Of a DNA stretch of 37,562 bases, positions 16,397-24,269 are shown in pieces. The stretch comes from Myxococcota bacterium. GTDB lineage: Bacteria > Myxococcota_A > UBA9160 > UBA6930. The stretch is from assembly GCA_030065975.1 (NCBI GenBank), contig JASJCN010000014.1:1-37562 (forward strand), written 5' to 3'. Position numbers and translations under genes: made by a program. The first letter of the stretch is position 1; the number at the start of each line of letters is the position of its first letter. The notes beneath the pieces were generated by a model. It did no database searches, was not told the DNA's origin, and saw nothing but the letters and a program-made list of their open reading frames with translations.

Positions 16397-17020
16397 TCAG
16401 CTGGCGAGCAGTCGGGCCAGGCGTCGGCGTGCGCGGAAGGCGCGGCTCTTCACGGCCGCCGTGCCGAGACCGCGGTCGCGGCCGTAGCGCTCGTAGCTCC
16501 AGCCCTCGAGCGCGCAGTGGATCAGCACGTCGCGCTCGTCGGGAGACAGCCGCGCCAGTCCGGAGCGGACGCGATGGATCTGCTCGTGGCGCTCCATCCG
16601 GCTCGCGACCGACGGCGTGTCGTCCGCGATCTCCTCGGCGAGCGGGCTCTCGGGGCCGTGGGGCGCGAGGGGGACGCGAAGCTCCCGGCGCTTCCTCGCG
16701 CGCAGCCACATCAGCGCCTCGTTGACGACGATGCGATGGGCCCAGGTCGAGAGGCGGGCCTCGCCGCGGAACTGCGCGCGGTTGCGCCAGATCTTCTCCG
16801 ACGCGCTCTGGACCACGTCGTTGGCCACGTCCGGGTCGCGGGTCACCCGCAGCGCCACCGCTCGCATGCGCGGCTCGAGGGCCGCGAGCTCGTCGGGCCC
16901 GAGCCCCTGGCTCGGGGGCAGCGACAGGGGGCGGTGGCTCGGGAAGCTGCCGGCGGTCAGGTCGGGCTGGGTCGGTGTCTGGATGTTGCGGGCCAAGTCG
17001 CTTCTCCTGATGCGGCTCAT
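16397..17020 (-). CDS. ECF-type RNA polymerase sigma factor
   Basis: 207 aa from ATG 17020. Region 2 (about 45-110) includes MRAVALRVTRDPDVANDVVQ and the -10-recognising RLSTWAHRIVVNEALMWLR. Region 4 (about 155-205) includes LARLSPDERDVLIHCALEG and TAAVKSRAFRARRRLARLL, a helix-turn-helix for the -35 element. There is no region 1 or 3, so it belongs to the extracytoplasmic-function group. Residues 1-40 form an unstructured Pro/Ser-rich extension. No zinc-finger or membrane anti-sigma gene follows, which is unusual; regulation may be transcriptional. The next gene downstream is NhaC. Confidence 0.9.
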   Translation of the reverse strand: MSRIRRSDLARNIQTPTQPDLTAGSFPSHRPLSLPPSQGLGPDELAALEPRMRAVALRVTRDPDVANDVVQSASEKIWRNRAQFRGEARLSTWAHRIVVNEALMWLRARKRRELRVPLAPHGPESPLAEEIADDTPSVASRMERHEQIHRVRSGLARLSPDERDVLIHCALEGWSYERYGRDRGLGTAAVKSRAFRARRRLARLLAS

Positions 17021-17031
17021 ACGCCCTGCAG

Positions 17032-17078
17032 CCCGATCGGGTTTCGCTCGCCGGTGATCGGGCCACCCGTTGGGTTTT
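17032..17078. promoter_or_regulatory. Two short palindromes in the sigma factor / phosphatase divergent spacer
   Basis: CCCGATCGGG (17032-17041) and ACCC-GTT-GGGT followed by TTTT (17065-17078) lie in the 98-bp spacer. Read on the minus strand they give AAACCC and AAAACCC blocks upstream of the sigma gene start. They could be regulator sites or part of an autoregulated ECF promoter; I cannot assign -35 and -10 elements. Confidence 0.35.
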
Positions 17079-17118
17079 CACTCTGGGAAAGCCGAACCCT
17101 GGAGCCTAAGCTCCCGCC

Positions 17119-17712
17119 GTGACGGCCTTCTTGTGCATCCGACACGCCGAGTCGACGATGAACCGGGAGCGCCGCTGGCAGGGCCAGGCGAATCCGCCGC
17201 TCTCGTCCGAGGGCTTGGCCCAGGCGTCCGCCCTGGCCGAGCAGCTCGCGAGCCGCGCCGCCGCCGAGGCCCCGATCGAGGCGCTCTTCGCTTCGGATCT
17301 CGAGCGCGCGGCGCGCACGGCGGGCGTGGTCGGTCAGGTGCTGGGCCTCGAGCCGCGGCTGCTCGTCGGTCTGCGGGAGCGCGACGTCGGCGCCTGGAGC
17401 GGCCTGCGCCATCCGGAGATCGAGGCCCGCTGGCCCGACGAGCTGCGCGCGTTCCGGGCCGGCGACGTCGACGTGCGACCGGGCGGCGGCGAGTGCCAGC
17501 GCGAGTTCGCGGCGCGCGTGAAGGCGGCCTTCGACGAGGTGCAGCACGCGGCTCCCGCGCACCGGGTCGCCGTCGTGACACACCTCGGTGTGCTCCGGGT
17601 CTGGCGGCCGGGCATCCGTCTCGGCAACACGGAGCACTTCTGGCTCGACCCCGCCGAGGGCGCAGAGCTCCGAACGGACGCGGCATTCAGCGTCGGAGAC
17701 GCGGCCCTGTGA
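17119..17712 (+). CDS. Histidine phosphatase family protein (phosphoglycerate mutase-like)
   Basis: 197 aa from GTG 17119. The catalytic RHG-type motif appears as CIRHAES (His9), with a downstream arginine in ASDLERAARTA, the acidic residue in LRERDVGAWSG, and the second histidine in VAVVTHLGVLR. All four catalytic residues of the branch are present. The family includes cofactor-dependent phosphoglycerate mutases, alpha-ribazole phosphatase (CobC) and broad phosphatases; the substrate here is unclear. The stop overlaps the GTG start of the alpha/beta hydrolase by four bases, so the two are translated together. Confidence 0.9.
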   Translation: MTAFLCIRHAESTMNRERRWQGQANPPLSSEGLAQASALAEQLASRAAAEAPIEALFASDLERAARTAGVVGQVLGLEPRLLVGLRERDVGAWSGLRHPEIEARWPDELRAFRAGDVDVRPGGGECQREFAARVKAAFDEVQHAAPAHRVAVVTHLGVLRVWRPGIRLGNTEHFWLDPAEGAELRTDAAFSVGDAAL

Positions 17713-19097
17713 TCGGCCGCGTACAGCTCGGAGCGGCCGCCGCGCTGCTGGTGGCCGCCGGCTGGAACGCCGGTACGGCGGGAGCGCTGCTGGCCTCGCC
17801 GCTCGCGCTCTGGCTGGCCGGGCTGGCACGGGCCGACGACTCCGACCACGGCCCCTACGCGGCCGGCGCCGGCGCCACCTCGGCAGGGCTCGCGCTCGCG
17901 CTCGCAGCGGCGGGGCACGCGTTCGCGGCGGGCCTGGCCGGGGTGGGGGCGCTGCTCGCGAGCGCGAGGGCCGTGGCCCTCGCCGAGCGGTCCACCGAGC
18001 TGCGTGCAACGGGAGACGATCCTCGACAGCCCCTCGGCGCGCGCGTCCTCGGGATCGGTGCCGCCTTCGTCGACGAGCTCTCGCGCTGCGTCTGGCGGGT
18101 TCGCTTCAAGCTGCGCGGCGCTGCGGCCCTCGCAGATCTCGCGGCCGGGGTCCGCGGGGCGGCGCGCAGTCTGAGGCATCGGGAGCCGAGGGACTCGGGT
18201 GCCCTGCATCGCCTTCCGCCGCTGCTCGAGAAGCCCACCGTGCGTGCCCTGCGCACTCCCCGCGCCTTGGAGCTGCGCTTCGAGAGCACCCTCGAGCCGC
18301 TCGAGGTCGGGGGCGACGAGCTCGCCGCGGGCACCCTGGCCCACGCGTGGCTGCTCCGCGCAGACCCCCGGGCGCTTCGGCCGGTGGTGGTCTGCATCCA
18401 TGCGCTCGGCGGAGGCTCGCTCTCGCGCGAGCAGCGCCGCTTCGACGCGGCCGGGCTCGAGCGCGCGGGCCTCGACGTCGCGTTCCTCACGCTCCCCCTG
18501 CACGGACCGCGTCGCCGCGTTCGGGGGCCGTGGCCCTCGGGCCACCCGCTCGTGCTCTCGGGCCTGGTGACCCAGTCGGTCTTCGAGCTGCGCCGGCTGA
18601 TCGGGTGGCTGCGGCGCGAGGGAGCCCCCGCAGTCGGGCTCTACGGCCACCAGATCGGCGGGACCGTGGCTGCGCTCGCGGCCGCCTACGACCGACGGCT
18701 CGCCGCCCTCGTGGTGCGCGGCACGCCGGCCTCGCTGCCCGATTCGTGGCTCGCGGAGATCGGCGAGCGCGACCGGCTGGCGCTGGCGGCGATGGGTCTC
18801 TCGCGGGCCGCCCTCGAGGACGCCTGGAGCCCCGCCGCGCTGCTCTCCTCCGAGCCACGGGTGGCCACCGACGCGCGTCTGATCGTGGCCGGGCGTCGGG
18901 ATCGGATCTGCACGCCGGAGCAGACCCGGGCGCTCTGGGAGCACTGGGGCCGACCCCCGATCCACTGGCACGAGGGAGCCCACTGGCTCCCGGTGGGGCG
19001 TGAAGCCCTCGGTCGGACCGTCCGGGAGCACCTGCGGGAGCGCCTGCACGCCGCGGCCGAGGCCGCCGAGCTCCCCCTGACGCGCTTCCGGAGCTGA
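17709..19097 (+). CDS. Membrane-anchored alpha/beta hydrolase-fold protein lacking the nucleophilic serine
   Basis: 462 aa from GTG 17709 (GTGA overlap). Residues 1-95 are Ala/Leu-rich with two or three membrane helices. An amphipathic linker follows, then an alpha/beta-hydrolase domain from about 190: VVVCIHALGGG (oxyanion region), LPLHGPRRR, and a nucleophile elbow that reads YGHQIGG (313-318) where GxSxGG is expected. The serine position is Gln315, codon CAG at 18651. The acid Asp398 (VAGRRDRI) and His425 (GAHW) of the triad are kept. The fold is clear, but normal ester hydrolysis is unlikely, so it may be a pseudoenzyme or use another chemistry. It is coupled to the histidine phosphatase. 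Confidence 0.8.
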   Translation: MIGRVQLGAAAALLVAAGWNAGTAGALLASPLALWLAGLARADDSDHGPYAAGAGATSAGLALALAAAGHAFAAGLAGVGALLASARAVALAERSTELRATGDDPRQPLGARVLGIGAAFVDELSRCVWRVRFKLRGAAALADLAAGVRGAARSLRHREPRDSGALHRLPPLLEKPTVRALRTPRALELRFESTLEPLEVGGDELAAGTLAHAWLLRADPRALRPVVVCIHALGGGSLSREQRRFDAAGLERAGLDVAFLTLPLHGPRRRVRGPWPSGHPLVLSGLVTQSVFELRRLIGWLRREGAPAVGLYGHQIGGTVAALAAAYDRRLAALVVRGTPASLPDSWLAEIGERDRLALAAMGLSRAALEDAWSPAALLSSEPRVATDARLIVAGRRDRICTPEQTRALWEHWGRPPIHWHEGAHWLPVGREALGRTVREHLRERLHAAAEAAELPLTRFRS

Positions 19098-19165
19098 GCC
19101 TCCCACGGCCCCTCCCCAGGGGGCTTCACGCGCCCCCCGTTCACGCCACGAACGTCGCGTTTTCG

Positions 19166-19180
19166 CAGAATTTTTCTGCC
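19166..19180. promoter_or_regulatory. AT-rich inverted repeat upstream of the PEP-CTERM-like gene
   Basis: GCAGAA-TTT-TTCTGC is a perfect six-base inverted repeat, strikingly AT-rich for this DNA, 82 bases before the ATG at 19262. It may be an operator or a weak terminator for the hydrolase transcript. I found no convincing sigma-54 (-24/-12) promoter, which controls some PEP-CTERM genes. Confidence 0.35.
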
Positions 19181-19261
19181 ACAAGCCGGGTCGCCACCCC
19201 ACCCCCCTGTGCGTACGGAAGACCGTTTCGCGCCCTCCGATCACTCAGGGGACCCGGACCC

Positions 19262-19888
19262 ATGCTGCACCGCTTTCTAGGCGCCTTCGCGCTGCTGTCG
19301 CTCTTGCTTCCCGCGTCGGCGGCTCTGGCCGTTCCGGTCACGATCACGATCGAGGCCGGTCAGAGTGGGGACGTCCGTTTCAGCCTCGTCCACACCGCCG
19401 AAGCGGACCCCGTCACCATCGACGGCAACGAGTTCTTGCGCGGCGGCCAGAAGTTCCGCCTCTCCGGCACGCTCACCGGTGACCTCACGGGCACCGTGCT
19501 GACCATCGACGCCGGCGTGATCACCGTGAAGAACCCGATGCCCGACATGATCGTGACGGGCGGAACGCTGACCTGGCCCGGCTTCGACCCCGACGCCGAG
19601 ACCGACGCGTTCATCGGAACCATCGCGACCGAGAACTACGGCACGTTCAGCTTCTTCGACAACCAGTCGATCCTGGCCGACACCGCCCAGACGCTCACCC
19701 AGACCGCCGAAGGCGCCTTCGCCGTGCTCTGGGGCAACAACTGGACGGGCCCGGTTCCGACCTCGGGGCAGTTCCCCAACTACGGCCTCGACCTCGGCCT
19801 CGACATCCGGCCCGTGCCGGCGCCGGGCGCCGCCGTCATGCTCTTCGGTGGCATGGTCGGCCTCGCCGCCTTCGGGCGCCGCCGCTAG
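19262..19888 (+). CDS. Secreted protein with PEP-CTERM-like C-terminal sorting signal
   Basis: 208 aa. An N-terminal signal peptide (ALLSLLLPASAALA) is cleaved near residue 23. The body is beta-rich with many Thr, Asp and Gly and almost no Cys or Lys, as in surface or matrix proteins. Residues 184-208 form the tripartite tail: a VPAPG motif, one transmembrane helix (AAVMLFGGMVGLAAF) and a basic end (GRRR). This is a variant of the PEP-CTERM/VPxP signal cut and processed by an exosortase. No exosortase gene lies in the window, so it must be encoded elsewhere if the tail works. A strong terminator follows, so the gene is monocistronic. Confidence 0.8.
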   Translation: MLHRFLGAFALLSLLLPASAALAVPVTITIEAGQSGDVRFSLVHTAEADPVTIDGNEFLRGGQKFRLSGTLTGDLTGTVLTIDAGVITVKNPMPDMIVTGGTLTWPGFDPDAETDAFIGTIATENYGTFSFFDNQSILADTAQTLTQTAEGAFAVLWGNNWTGPVPTSGQFPNYGLDLGLDIRPVPAPGAAVMLFGGMVGLAAFGRRR

Positions 19889-19921
19889 GAGCTGCCGCGG
19901 TCTCGAGCCGCGAGTCGATTG

Positions 19922-19962
19922 CGACCGCCGCGTCCCACCCGGGCCGCGGCGGTCGTCTGTTT
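19922..19962 (+). terminator. Strong intrinsic terminator after the PEP-CTERM-like gene
   Basis: CGACCGCCGCG (19922-19932) pairs perfectly with CGCGGCGGTCG (19945-19955) around a 12-base loop, followed by TCTGTTT. Position 34 bases after the stop codon fits rho-independent termination. Confidence 0.8.
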
Positions 19963-19983
19963 CGGGACCCATCGGGCGTGGGA

Positions 19984-20020
19984 GCAGCTCCCCAACGACG
20001 GTCTCGACCTGGGCCTCGCT
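19984..20020 (+). repeat. Degenerate copy of a PEP-CTERM gene segment beyond its terminator
   Basis: The 35 bases from 19984 match 19768-19802 inside the PEP-CTERM-like gene at 31 positions. Translated in the matching frame the copy reads QLPNDGLDLGLA against QFPNYGLDLGLD in the gene. It has no start or full frame of its own and sits just before the convergent cstA stop, so it looks like a decayed partial duplication. Confidence 0.6.
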
Positions 20021-20033
20021 CGAGCCCGCCCGA

Positions 20034-21719
20034 CTAGGCGGGCACGCGCTCGGGGCTTCGTGCGGGGCGGGTGCTGGCCAGGAGCTTCAAGCCTTCGAAG
20101 AGGATCCAGACGTCGCAGGCCAGCACGATGGTGCCCATGATGGCCAGCAGTCCCCGGTCGGCGAAGTCGCGGAAGTAGCCGACCACCTCCCCCGTCATCG
20201 CCAGCACCGTGGCACCGGCCACGAGCAGCATCGGAACCAGGGTGTAGGCGATGGGCCGGCCCTGGCGCTTCAGCCAGATGGACACCACCAGCAGCGTGAC
20301 GCCTGCGACCAGCTGGTTGGTGGTGCCGAAGAGAGGCCACAAGAGGAGCCCGCCCTGGCCGCCGCCCTGGGTGAGCGCGAGCAGTAGCGCCGCGGCGATG
20401 CCCAGGGCGCCGGCCGCGAAGCGGTTGGTGAGGGCGCGCACCCCGTAGGCCTCGGCGAGCTCGCTGATCACGAGGCGCTGGATGCGGGCGCCGGTATCGA
20501 GGGAGGTCGCGGCGAACGCGATCACCATCACGGCGATCAGGGTGCGTCCCATCTCGACGGGGATCCCGAGTGCCCCGATGAAGCGCGCGCCGCCGCCCAC
20601 GAAGGCATCGAGCTTGGCCGAGAGGCTGCCGGCCGCGCCCCAGCTCGCGTAGTGGGTCGACCAGTCGGCGAAGGTCAGGAAGCCCGCCGTCGAGGCCAGC
20701 ACGGCCATCATCCCGAGGCTCCCCTCGCCCAGCATGCCGCCGTAGCCGATGGCCTTGGCGTCGCTGGCGCAGCCCACCTGCTTCGACGTCGTTCCGCTCG
20801 AGACCAGGCCGTGGAAGCCCGAGATCGCGCCGCACGCGATGGTGATGAACAGGAACGGGATCATCGGGGGTGCGCCTTCGGGCGCGGGGTTGAAGGCGGG
20901 GGCCACCACCGTCGGCTGCAGCACGAAGAGCCCGAGGGAGAGCAGGGCCAGGCCCGTCACCAGCTGGTGGGCGTTCAAGTAGTCGCGTGGCTGGAGCAGC
21001 AGCCAGACGGGCAGCACCGACGCCGCGAAGGAGTAGAGCAGCAGCAGCCAGACCCACGTGCTGATCTCGATCTCGGCGATCCAGGGCAGGGCCTCGGCCA
21101 CGGCGTTGCCCTGGAAGATCGCGAAGAGGAGCAGCGCGTAGCCGATCAGCGATGGCACGAGCAGGGGCACGCCGCGCTTGTAGACGAGCCAGCCCAGGAC
21201 CATGGCGACCACGATCTGCACGTTGATCGGGAAGACGGCGCCCGGGTTCGAGCGGAAGAGCGTGGCGATGATGAACGCGAAGACCGCCAGCACGATCCAG
21301 ATCAGGAACGAGACGATCATCAGGAAGAGGGTGCGCACCCGGGGCGAGATCACGTGCCCCGCGATCTCGCCGATCGACCGGCCGCGATTGCGCAGGCTGA
21401 TCACCAGGGCCGAGAAGTCGTGGACCGCGCCCATCATGGCGGTGCCGAGGGCCACCCACAGCAGGGCCGGGACCCAGCCCCAGATCACCGCGATGGCGGG
21501 GCCGACGATGGGGGCGGCGCCGGCGATCGACGTGAAGTGGTGGCCCCACAGCACGTCCTTGCGGGTCGGGACGTAGTCGACGCCGTCCTCGTGCTCGCGG
21601 GAGGGCACCGTCTCGTCGTCGGCCAGCGCGAAGATGCGCCGCGCCAGGAAGCCCGCATAGAAGCGGTAGGCGATGACGAAGACGGCGAAGACGGCGAGCG
21701 CGAGTAGGGCGGCATTCAC
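20034..21719 (-). CDS. cstA: Carbon starvation protein A (CstA/BtsT family pyruvate or peptide transporter)
   Basis: 561 aa from GTG 21719. About 16 membrane helices. Signatures of PF02554 are all visible: VLWGHHFTSIAGAAPIVGPA near the N-terminus, ALGTAMMGAVHDF, FHGLVSSGTTSKQ in the middle and LFGTTNQLVAG near the C-terminus. E. coli CstA and BtsT take up pyruvate (and CstA, peptides) when carbon is scarce; this protein is shorter than those (about 700 aa) but matches the compact form seen widely. It lies 78 bp behind a NarL-type response regulator gene, which is the natural candidate for its regulator. E. coli BtsT is also controlled by a two-component system, although of LytTR type. Confidence 0.95.
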   Translation of the reverse strand: MNAALLALAVFAVFVIAYRFYAGFLARRIFALADDETVPSREHEDGVDYVPTRKDVLWGHHFTSIAGAAPIVGPAIAVIWGWVPALLWVALGTAMMGAVHDFSALVISLRNRGRSIGEIAGHVISPRVRTLFLMIVSFLIWIVLAVFAFIIATLFRSNPGAVFPINVQIVVAMVLGWLVYKRGVPLLVPSLIGYALLLFAIFQGNAVAEALPWIAEIEISTWVWLLLLYSFAASVLPVWLLLQPRDYLNAHQLVTGLALLSLGLFVLQPTVVAPAFNPAPEGAPPMIPFLFITIACGAISGFHGLVSSGTTSKQVGCASDAKAIGYGGMLGEGSLGMMAVLASTAGFLTFADWSTHYASWGAAGSLSAKLDAFVGGGARFIGALGIPVEMGRTLIAVMVIAFAATSLDTGARIQRLVISELAEAYGVRALTNRFAAGALGIAAALLLALTQGGGQGGLLLWPLFGTTNQLVAGVTLLVVSIWLKRQGRPIAYTLVPMLLVAGATVLAMTGEVVGYFRDFADRGLLAIMGTIVLACDVWILFEGLKLLASTRPARSPERVPA

Positions 21720-21720
21720 G

Positions 21721-21763
21721 CCCGGCAGGCTAGCAGCAGCTTGCTTCCCGGCCGGCTAGCAGC
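21721..21763. repeat. 17-bp direct repeat in the cstA-regulator spacer
   Basis: CCCGGCAGGCTAGCAGC (21721-21737) recurs as CCCGGCCGGCTAGCAGC (21747-21763), one mismatch, 26 bp apart. It fills half of the gap between the response regulator stop and the cstA start and could bind a regulator in front of cstA or be another boundary duplication. Confidence 0.65.
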
Positions 21764-21797
21764 GTCCTCCCCGGATCTCCGTCGGCTGGCGGAGGGA

Positions 21798-22439
21798 CTA
21801 GGTCCCGACCAGCCCCTCCTGGATCGCGACCCGCACCAGCTTCGAGGTCTTGTGGACGTCGAGCTTGGCCATCAGGTTCGCCCGGTGGGTCTCCACCGTC
21901 TTGGGCGACAGGCCGAGCTCGGCAGCGATCTCCTTGCTCGAGAGGCCCTCCGCGATCAAGCTCAGCACCTCGCGCTCGCGGGCCGTGAGGCCCGAGGCTC
22001 CCGAGGCCCGGCCCGAGCTCGGGTTCATCGCTTCGACCAGCAGGTGAGCGACCGACGGCGAGACGAAGGAGCGGCCTTCCAGCACGGCTTCCACCGCAGC
22101 CCGCACGTCGGAGGCGCCGGCGCTCTTCACCACGTAGGCCGAGGCGCCGCCGCGCAGGGCCTGGGTCACGTAGCCCTGGGTGTCGTACTGCGAGATCACG
22201 ATGAAGCGGGTGCCGCACTCGCGCCGCCGGGCGGCCTGCATGAGCTCCACGCCCGACATGCTTCCCATGTTGAGGTCGATCAGTGTGACGTCGGGCTTGT
22301 GCTCGTCGATCCTCTCGAGCCCGTCCTCGCCATTGGAGGCCTCGGCCACGACCTCGAGGGACGGATCCTCCTCCAGGATCTTTCGCAGTCCCTCTCGAAA
22401 CAACCGGTGGTCGTCGACCAGCACGATTCTGCTCGCCAT
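21798..22439 (-). CDS. NarL/FixJ-family response regulator next to cstA
   Basis: 213 aa from ATG 22439, with AGGAGG five bases upstream; a GTG at 22454 is less likely. The receiver domain (about 1-120) starts SRIVLVDDHRLFREGL. Its phospho-acceptor Asp sits in VTLIDLNMG, the Thr/Ser switch in VISQYD and the conserved Lys in AYVVKSAG. The LuxR-type helix-turn-helix (about 145-210) reads LTAREREVLSLIAEGLSSKE and VETHRANLMAKLDVHKTSKL. It is an orphan: no histidine kinase gene is adjacent. Position between the AbgT transporter and CstA, all in one direction, suggests control of nutrient uptake. Paired inverted repeats lie 49-91 bases before its start. Confidence 0.92.
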   Translation of the reverse strand: MASRIVLVDDHRLFREGLRKILEEDPSLEVVAEASNGEDGLERIDEHKPDVTLIDLNMGSMSGVELMQAARRRECGTRFIVISQYDTQGYVTQALRGGASAYVVKSAGASDVRAAVEAVLEGRSFVSPSVAHLLVEAMNPSSGRASGASGLTAREREVLSLIAEGLSSKEIAAELGLSPKTVETHRANLMAKLDVHKTSKLVRVAIQEGLVGT

Positions 22440-22487
22440 GGAGCCTCCTGCCACAGCTCGGGAGCGATGGATGCCGCTCCCCCTACG

Positions 22488-22530
22488 ATGCTACAACGAT
22501 TAGCATAATGATTCACGGGGAGAATCATTA
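22488..22530. promoter_or_regulatory. Two phased inverted repeats upstream of the response regulator gene
   Basis: ATGCTA-N7-TAGCAT (22488-22506) and TAATGATTC-N7-GAATCATTA (22506-22530) are both perfect and both have seven-base spacers. Their centres are 21 bp apart, two helical turns. The segment is very AT-rich in an otherwise GC-rich window. It looks like tandem binding sites for a dimeric regulator in the promoter of the response regulator gene. Confidence 0.6.
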
Positions 22531-22586
22531 GGGCAACACCCGAACCCGCCCGAGGGTCTCGAGAGCCCCCCAATCGGAGGAAACCC

Positions 22587-24269
22587 CTAGTCCGCGCCCC
22601 CCGTCGGCCCGGGTCCCGTGTAGGTCAACGGACCACCCGGGCCCAGGTCTGCCCCAAGGCCCATCCACACGACGAGCATGACCGACCAGATCAGCAGGAA
22701 GCCCAGGGCGTAGGGAAGCATCAACGCCACCAGCGTTCCGATCCCACCCTTGGGTACCCAGCGCTGCATGAACACGAGGATGATCACGAGGTACGGGTTG
22801 AGCGGCGTGATCACGTTCGAGACCGAGTCGCCCACCCGATAGGCGGCCTGGGTGAGCTCGGGGCTGATGCCGACCTGCATGAGCATGGGCACGAACACCG
22901 GCGCGAAGAACGCGTACTTGGCCGACATGGAGCCGATCAGCAGGTTGGCGGCGGCGACCACCGCGACGAAGCTCAGCACGAGGACCGGATTCGGCAGCGC
23001 CGCGGCGACCAGCACGCCGCCGCCCGCGATCGCCAGCATCTCGCCGAGCCCCGAGTAGCGGAAGTACTCGACGAACTGCGCGGCGAAGAAGGCCATCACG
23101 ATGTACGGCCCCATCGAGGCCATGGTCTCGCCCATGAGCTTGGCGACGTCGCGATCCGAGCGCAGCGCACCGGTCCGGATGCCGTAGACGAGGCCCGGGA
23201 TCAGGAAGCCCAGGAAGAGCAGCGGCACGATGGCCGCGACCCAACGCGGGAAGCGGCCGGCCATGCCGTGGAACGGTGCGCCGGGCACCCAGACGGTGAC
23301 GACGAGCAGCGCCAGGACCAAGGCGACCGAGAGCCCCGCCCAGCGCAGCCCGCTGCCTTCCTCGGGCAGGAGCTCGTGGGCCTCGTCGCGCGCCTCGCCG
23401 CCCGGCCCACCTTCCTCGGCCGGCTTGGTGCGCAGGCGGGGCTCGACGAACCACGCGGTGATCGCCCAGCCCACCGCGGTGAGCAGCACCGTGGACGCGA
23501 TCATGAACCAGAGGTTGGCCGTGGCTGCGACCGCGTACTCGGGGTCGACCAGGTGGGCGCCCGCTTCGGAGAAGCCCGCCAGGATCGTGTCGAGGCTCGT
23601 GATCACGACGTTCGCGCTGAAGCCCGCGGAGACGCCGGCGAACACGGCGGCCAGTCCGACCAGGGGAGGGCGCCCCACGGCGTGGTAGAGCGTGGCGGCG
23701 ATCGGTGGCAGCACCACGTAGCCCGCGTCGAGCCCGATCGAGGACACGATGCCCACGAAGAATACCGCGGGCGTGAGCAGCGTGGAGGGAACCCGCAGCA
23801 GCGTGGCCTTGAGCAGCGCCTCGATGAATCCCGTGCGGTCGGCGACCCCGATTCCGAGCATGCCGACCAGCACGATCGCGAGCGGCGGGAAGTTCTTGAA
23901 GTTGTCGACCAGGCTGTCGATCGCCCAGAAGATGCCGTCTGCGGAGAGGAGGCTGCGCGCGCGCACCGGCACCTCGACCTGCTCGCGCAGGGGCTCGCCG
24001 GACCCGGGGTCGCGCACCACGACCTGCAACGGCTCTCCTGCCGGGCCGATCAGGGGCTCGCCGTCGGCACCGAGCGCCGGCGCCAGGACGTCGCGCGTGA
24101 CGGTCTTGTGCACCTGCCAGTCGGCCCGGACCGCGAGCTCCGAGAAGCCCATGACCAGGAGCGCGCCCAGCAGGAAGAGGGTGATCGGATCGGGAAGCCG
24201 GTTGCCGAGGTGTTCGATGCGGTCGAGGAGCGCCACGGGCAGCAGGGTAGTACGCTGCGCGCCCGCCAT
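22587..24269 (-). CDS. AbgT-family transporter
   Basis: 560 aa from ATG 24269; an in-frame GTG at 24293 would extend it into the divergent gene. About 13 membrane helices. AbgT (PF03806) features are NRLPDPITLFLLGALLVMGF at the start, ADGIFWAIDSLVDNFKNFPP, DRTGFIEALLKATL, and SMSAKYAFFAPVFVPM plus NVITPLNPYLVIIL near the end. Residues about 65-115 are a long hydrophilic loop rich in Gly/Pro/Asp, as seen in the family. E. coli AbgT imports p-aminobenzoyl-glutamate; purified homologues can also export sulfonamides with proton coupling. Substrate here is unknown. The start codon overlaps that of the divergent ligase gene within the sequence CATG. Confidence 0.93.
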   Translation of the reverse strand: MAGAQRTTLLPVALLDRIEHLGNRLPDPITLFLLGALLVMGFSELAVRADWQVHKTVTRDVLAPALGADGEPLIGPAGEPLQVVVRDPGSGEPLREQVEVPVRARSLLSADGIFWAIDSLVDNFKNFPPLAIVLVGMLGIGVADRTGFIEALLKATLLRVPSTLLTPAVFFVGIVSSIGLDAGYVVLPPIAATLYHAVGRPPLVGLAAVFAGVSAGFSANVVITSLDTILAGFSEAGAHLVDPEYAVAATANLWFMIASTVLLTAVGWAITAWFVEPRLRTKPAEEGGPGGEARDEAHELLPEEGSGLRWAGLSVALVLALLVVTVWVPGAPFHGMAGRFPRWVAAIVPLLFLGFLIPGLVYGIRTGALRSDRDVAKLMGETMASMGPYIVMAFFAAQFVEYFRYSGLGEMLAIAGGGVLVAAALPNPVLVLSFVAVVAAANLLIGSMSAKYAFFAPVFVPMLMQVGISPELTQAAYRVGDSVSNVITPLNPYLVIILVFMQRWVPKGGIGTLVALMLPYALGFLLIWSVMLVVWMGLGADLGPGGPLTYTGPGPTGGAD

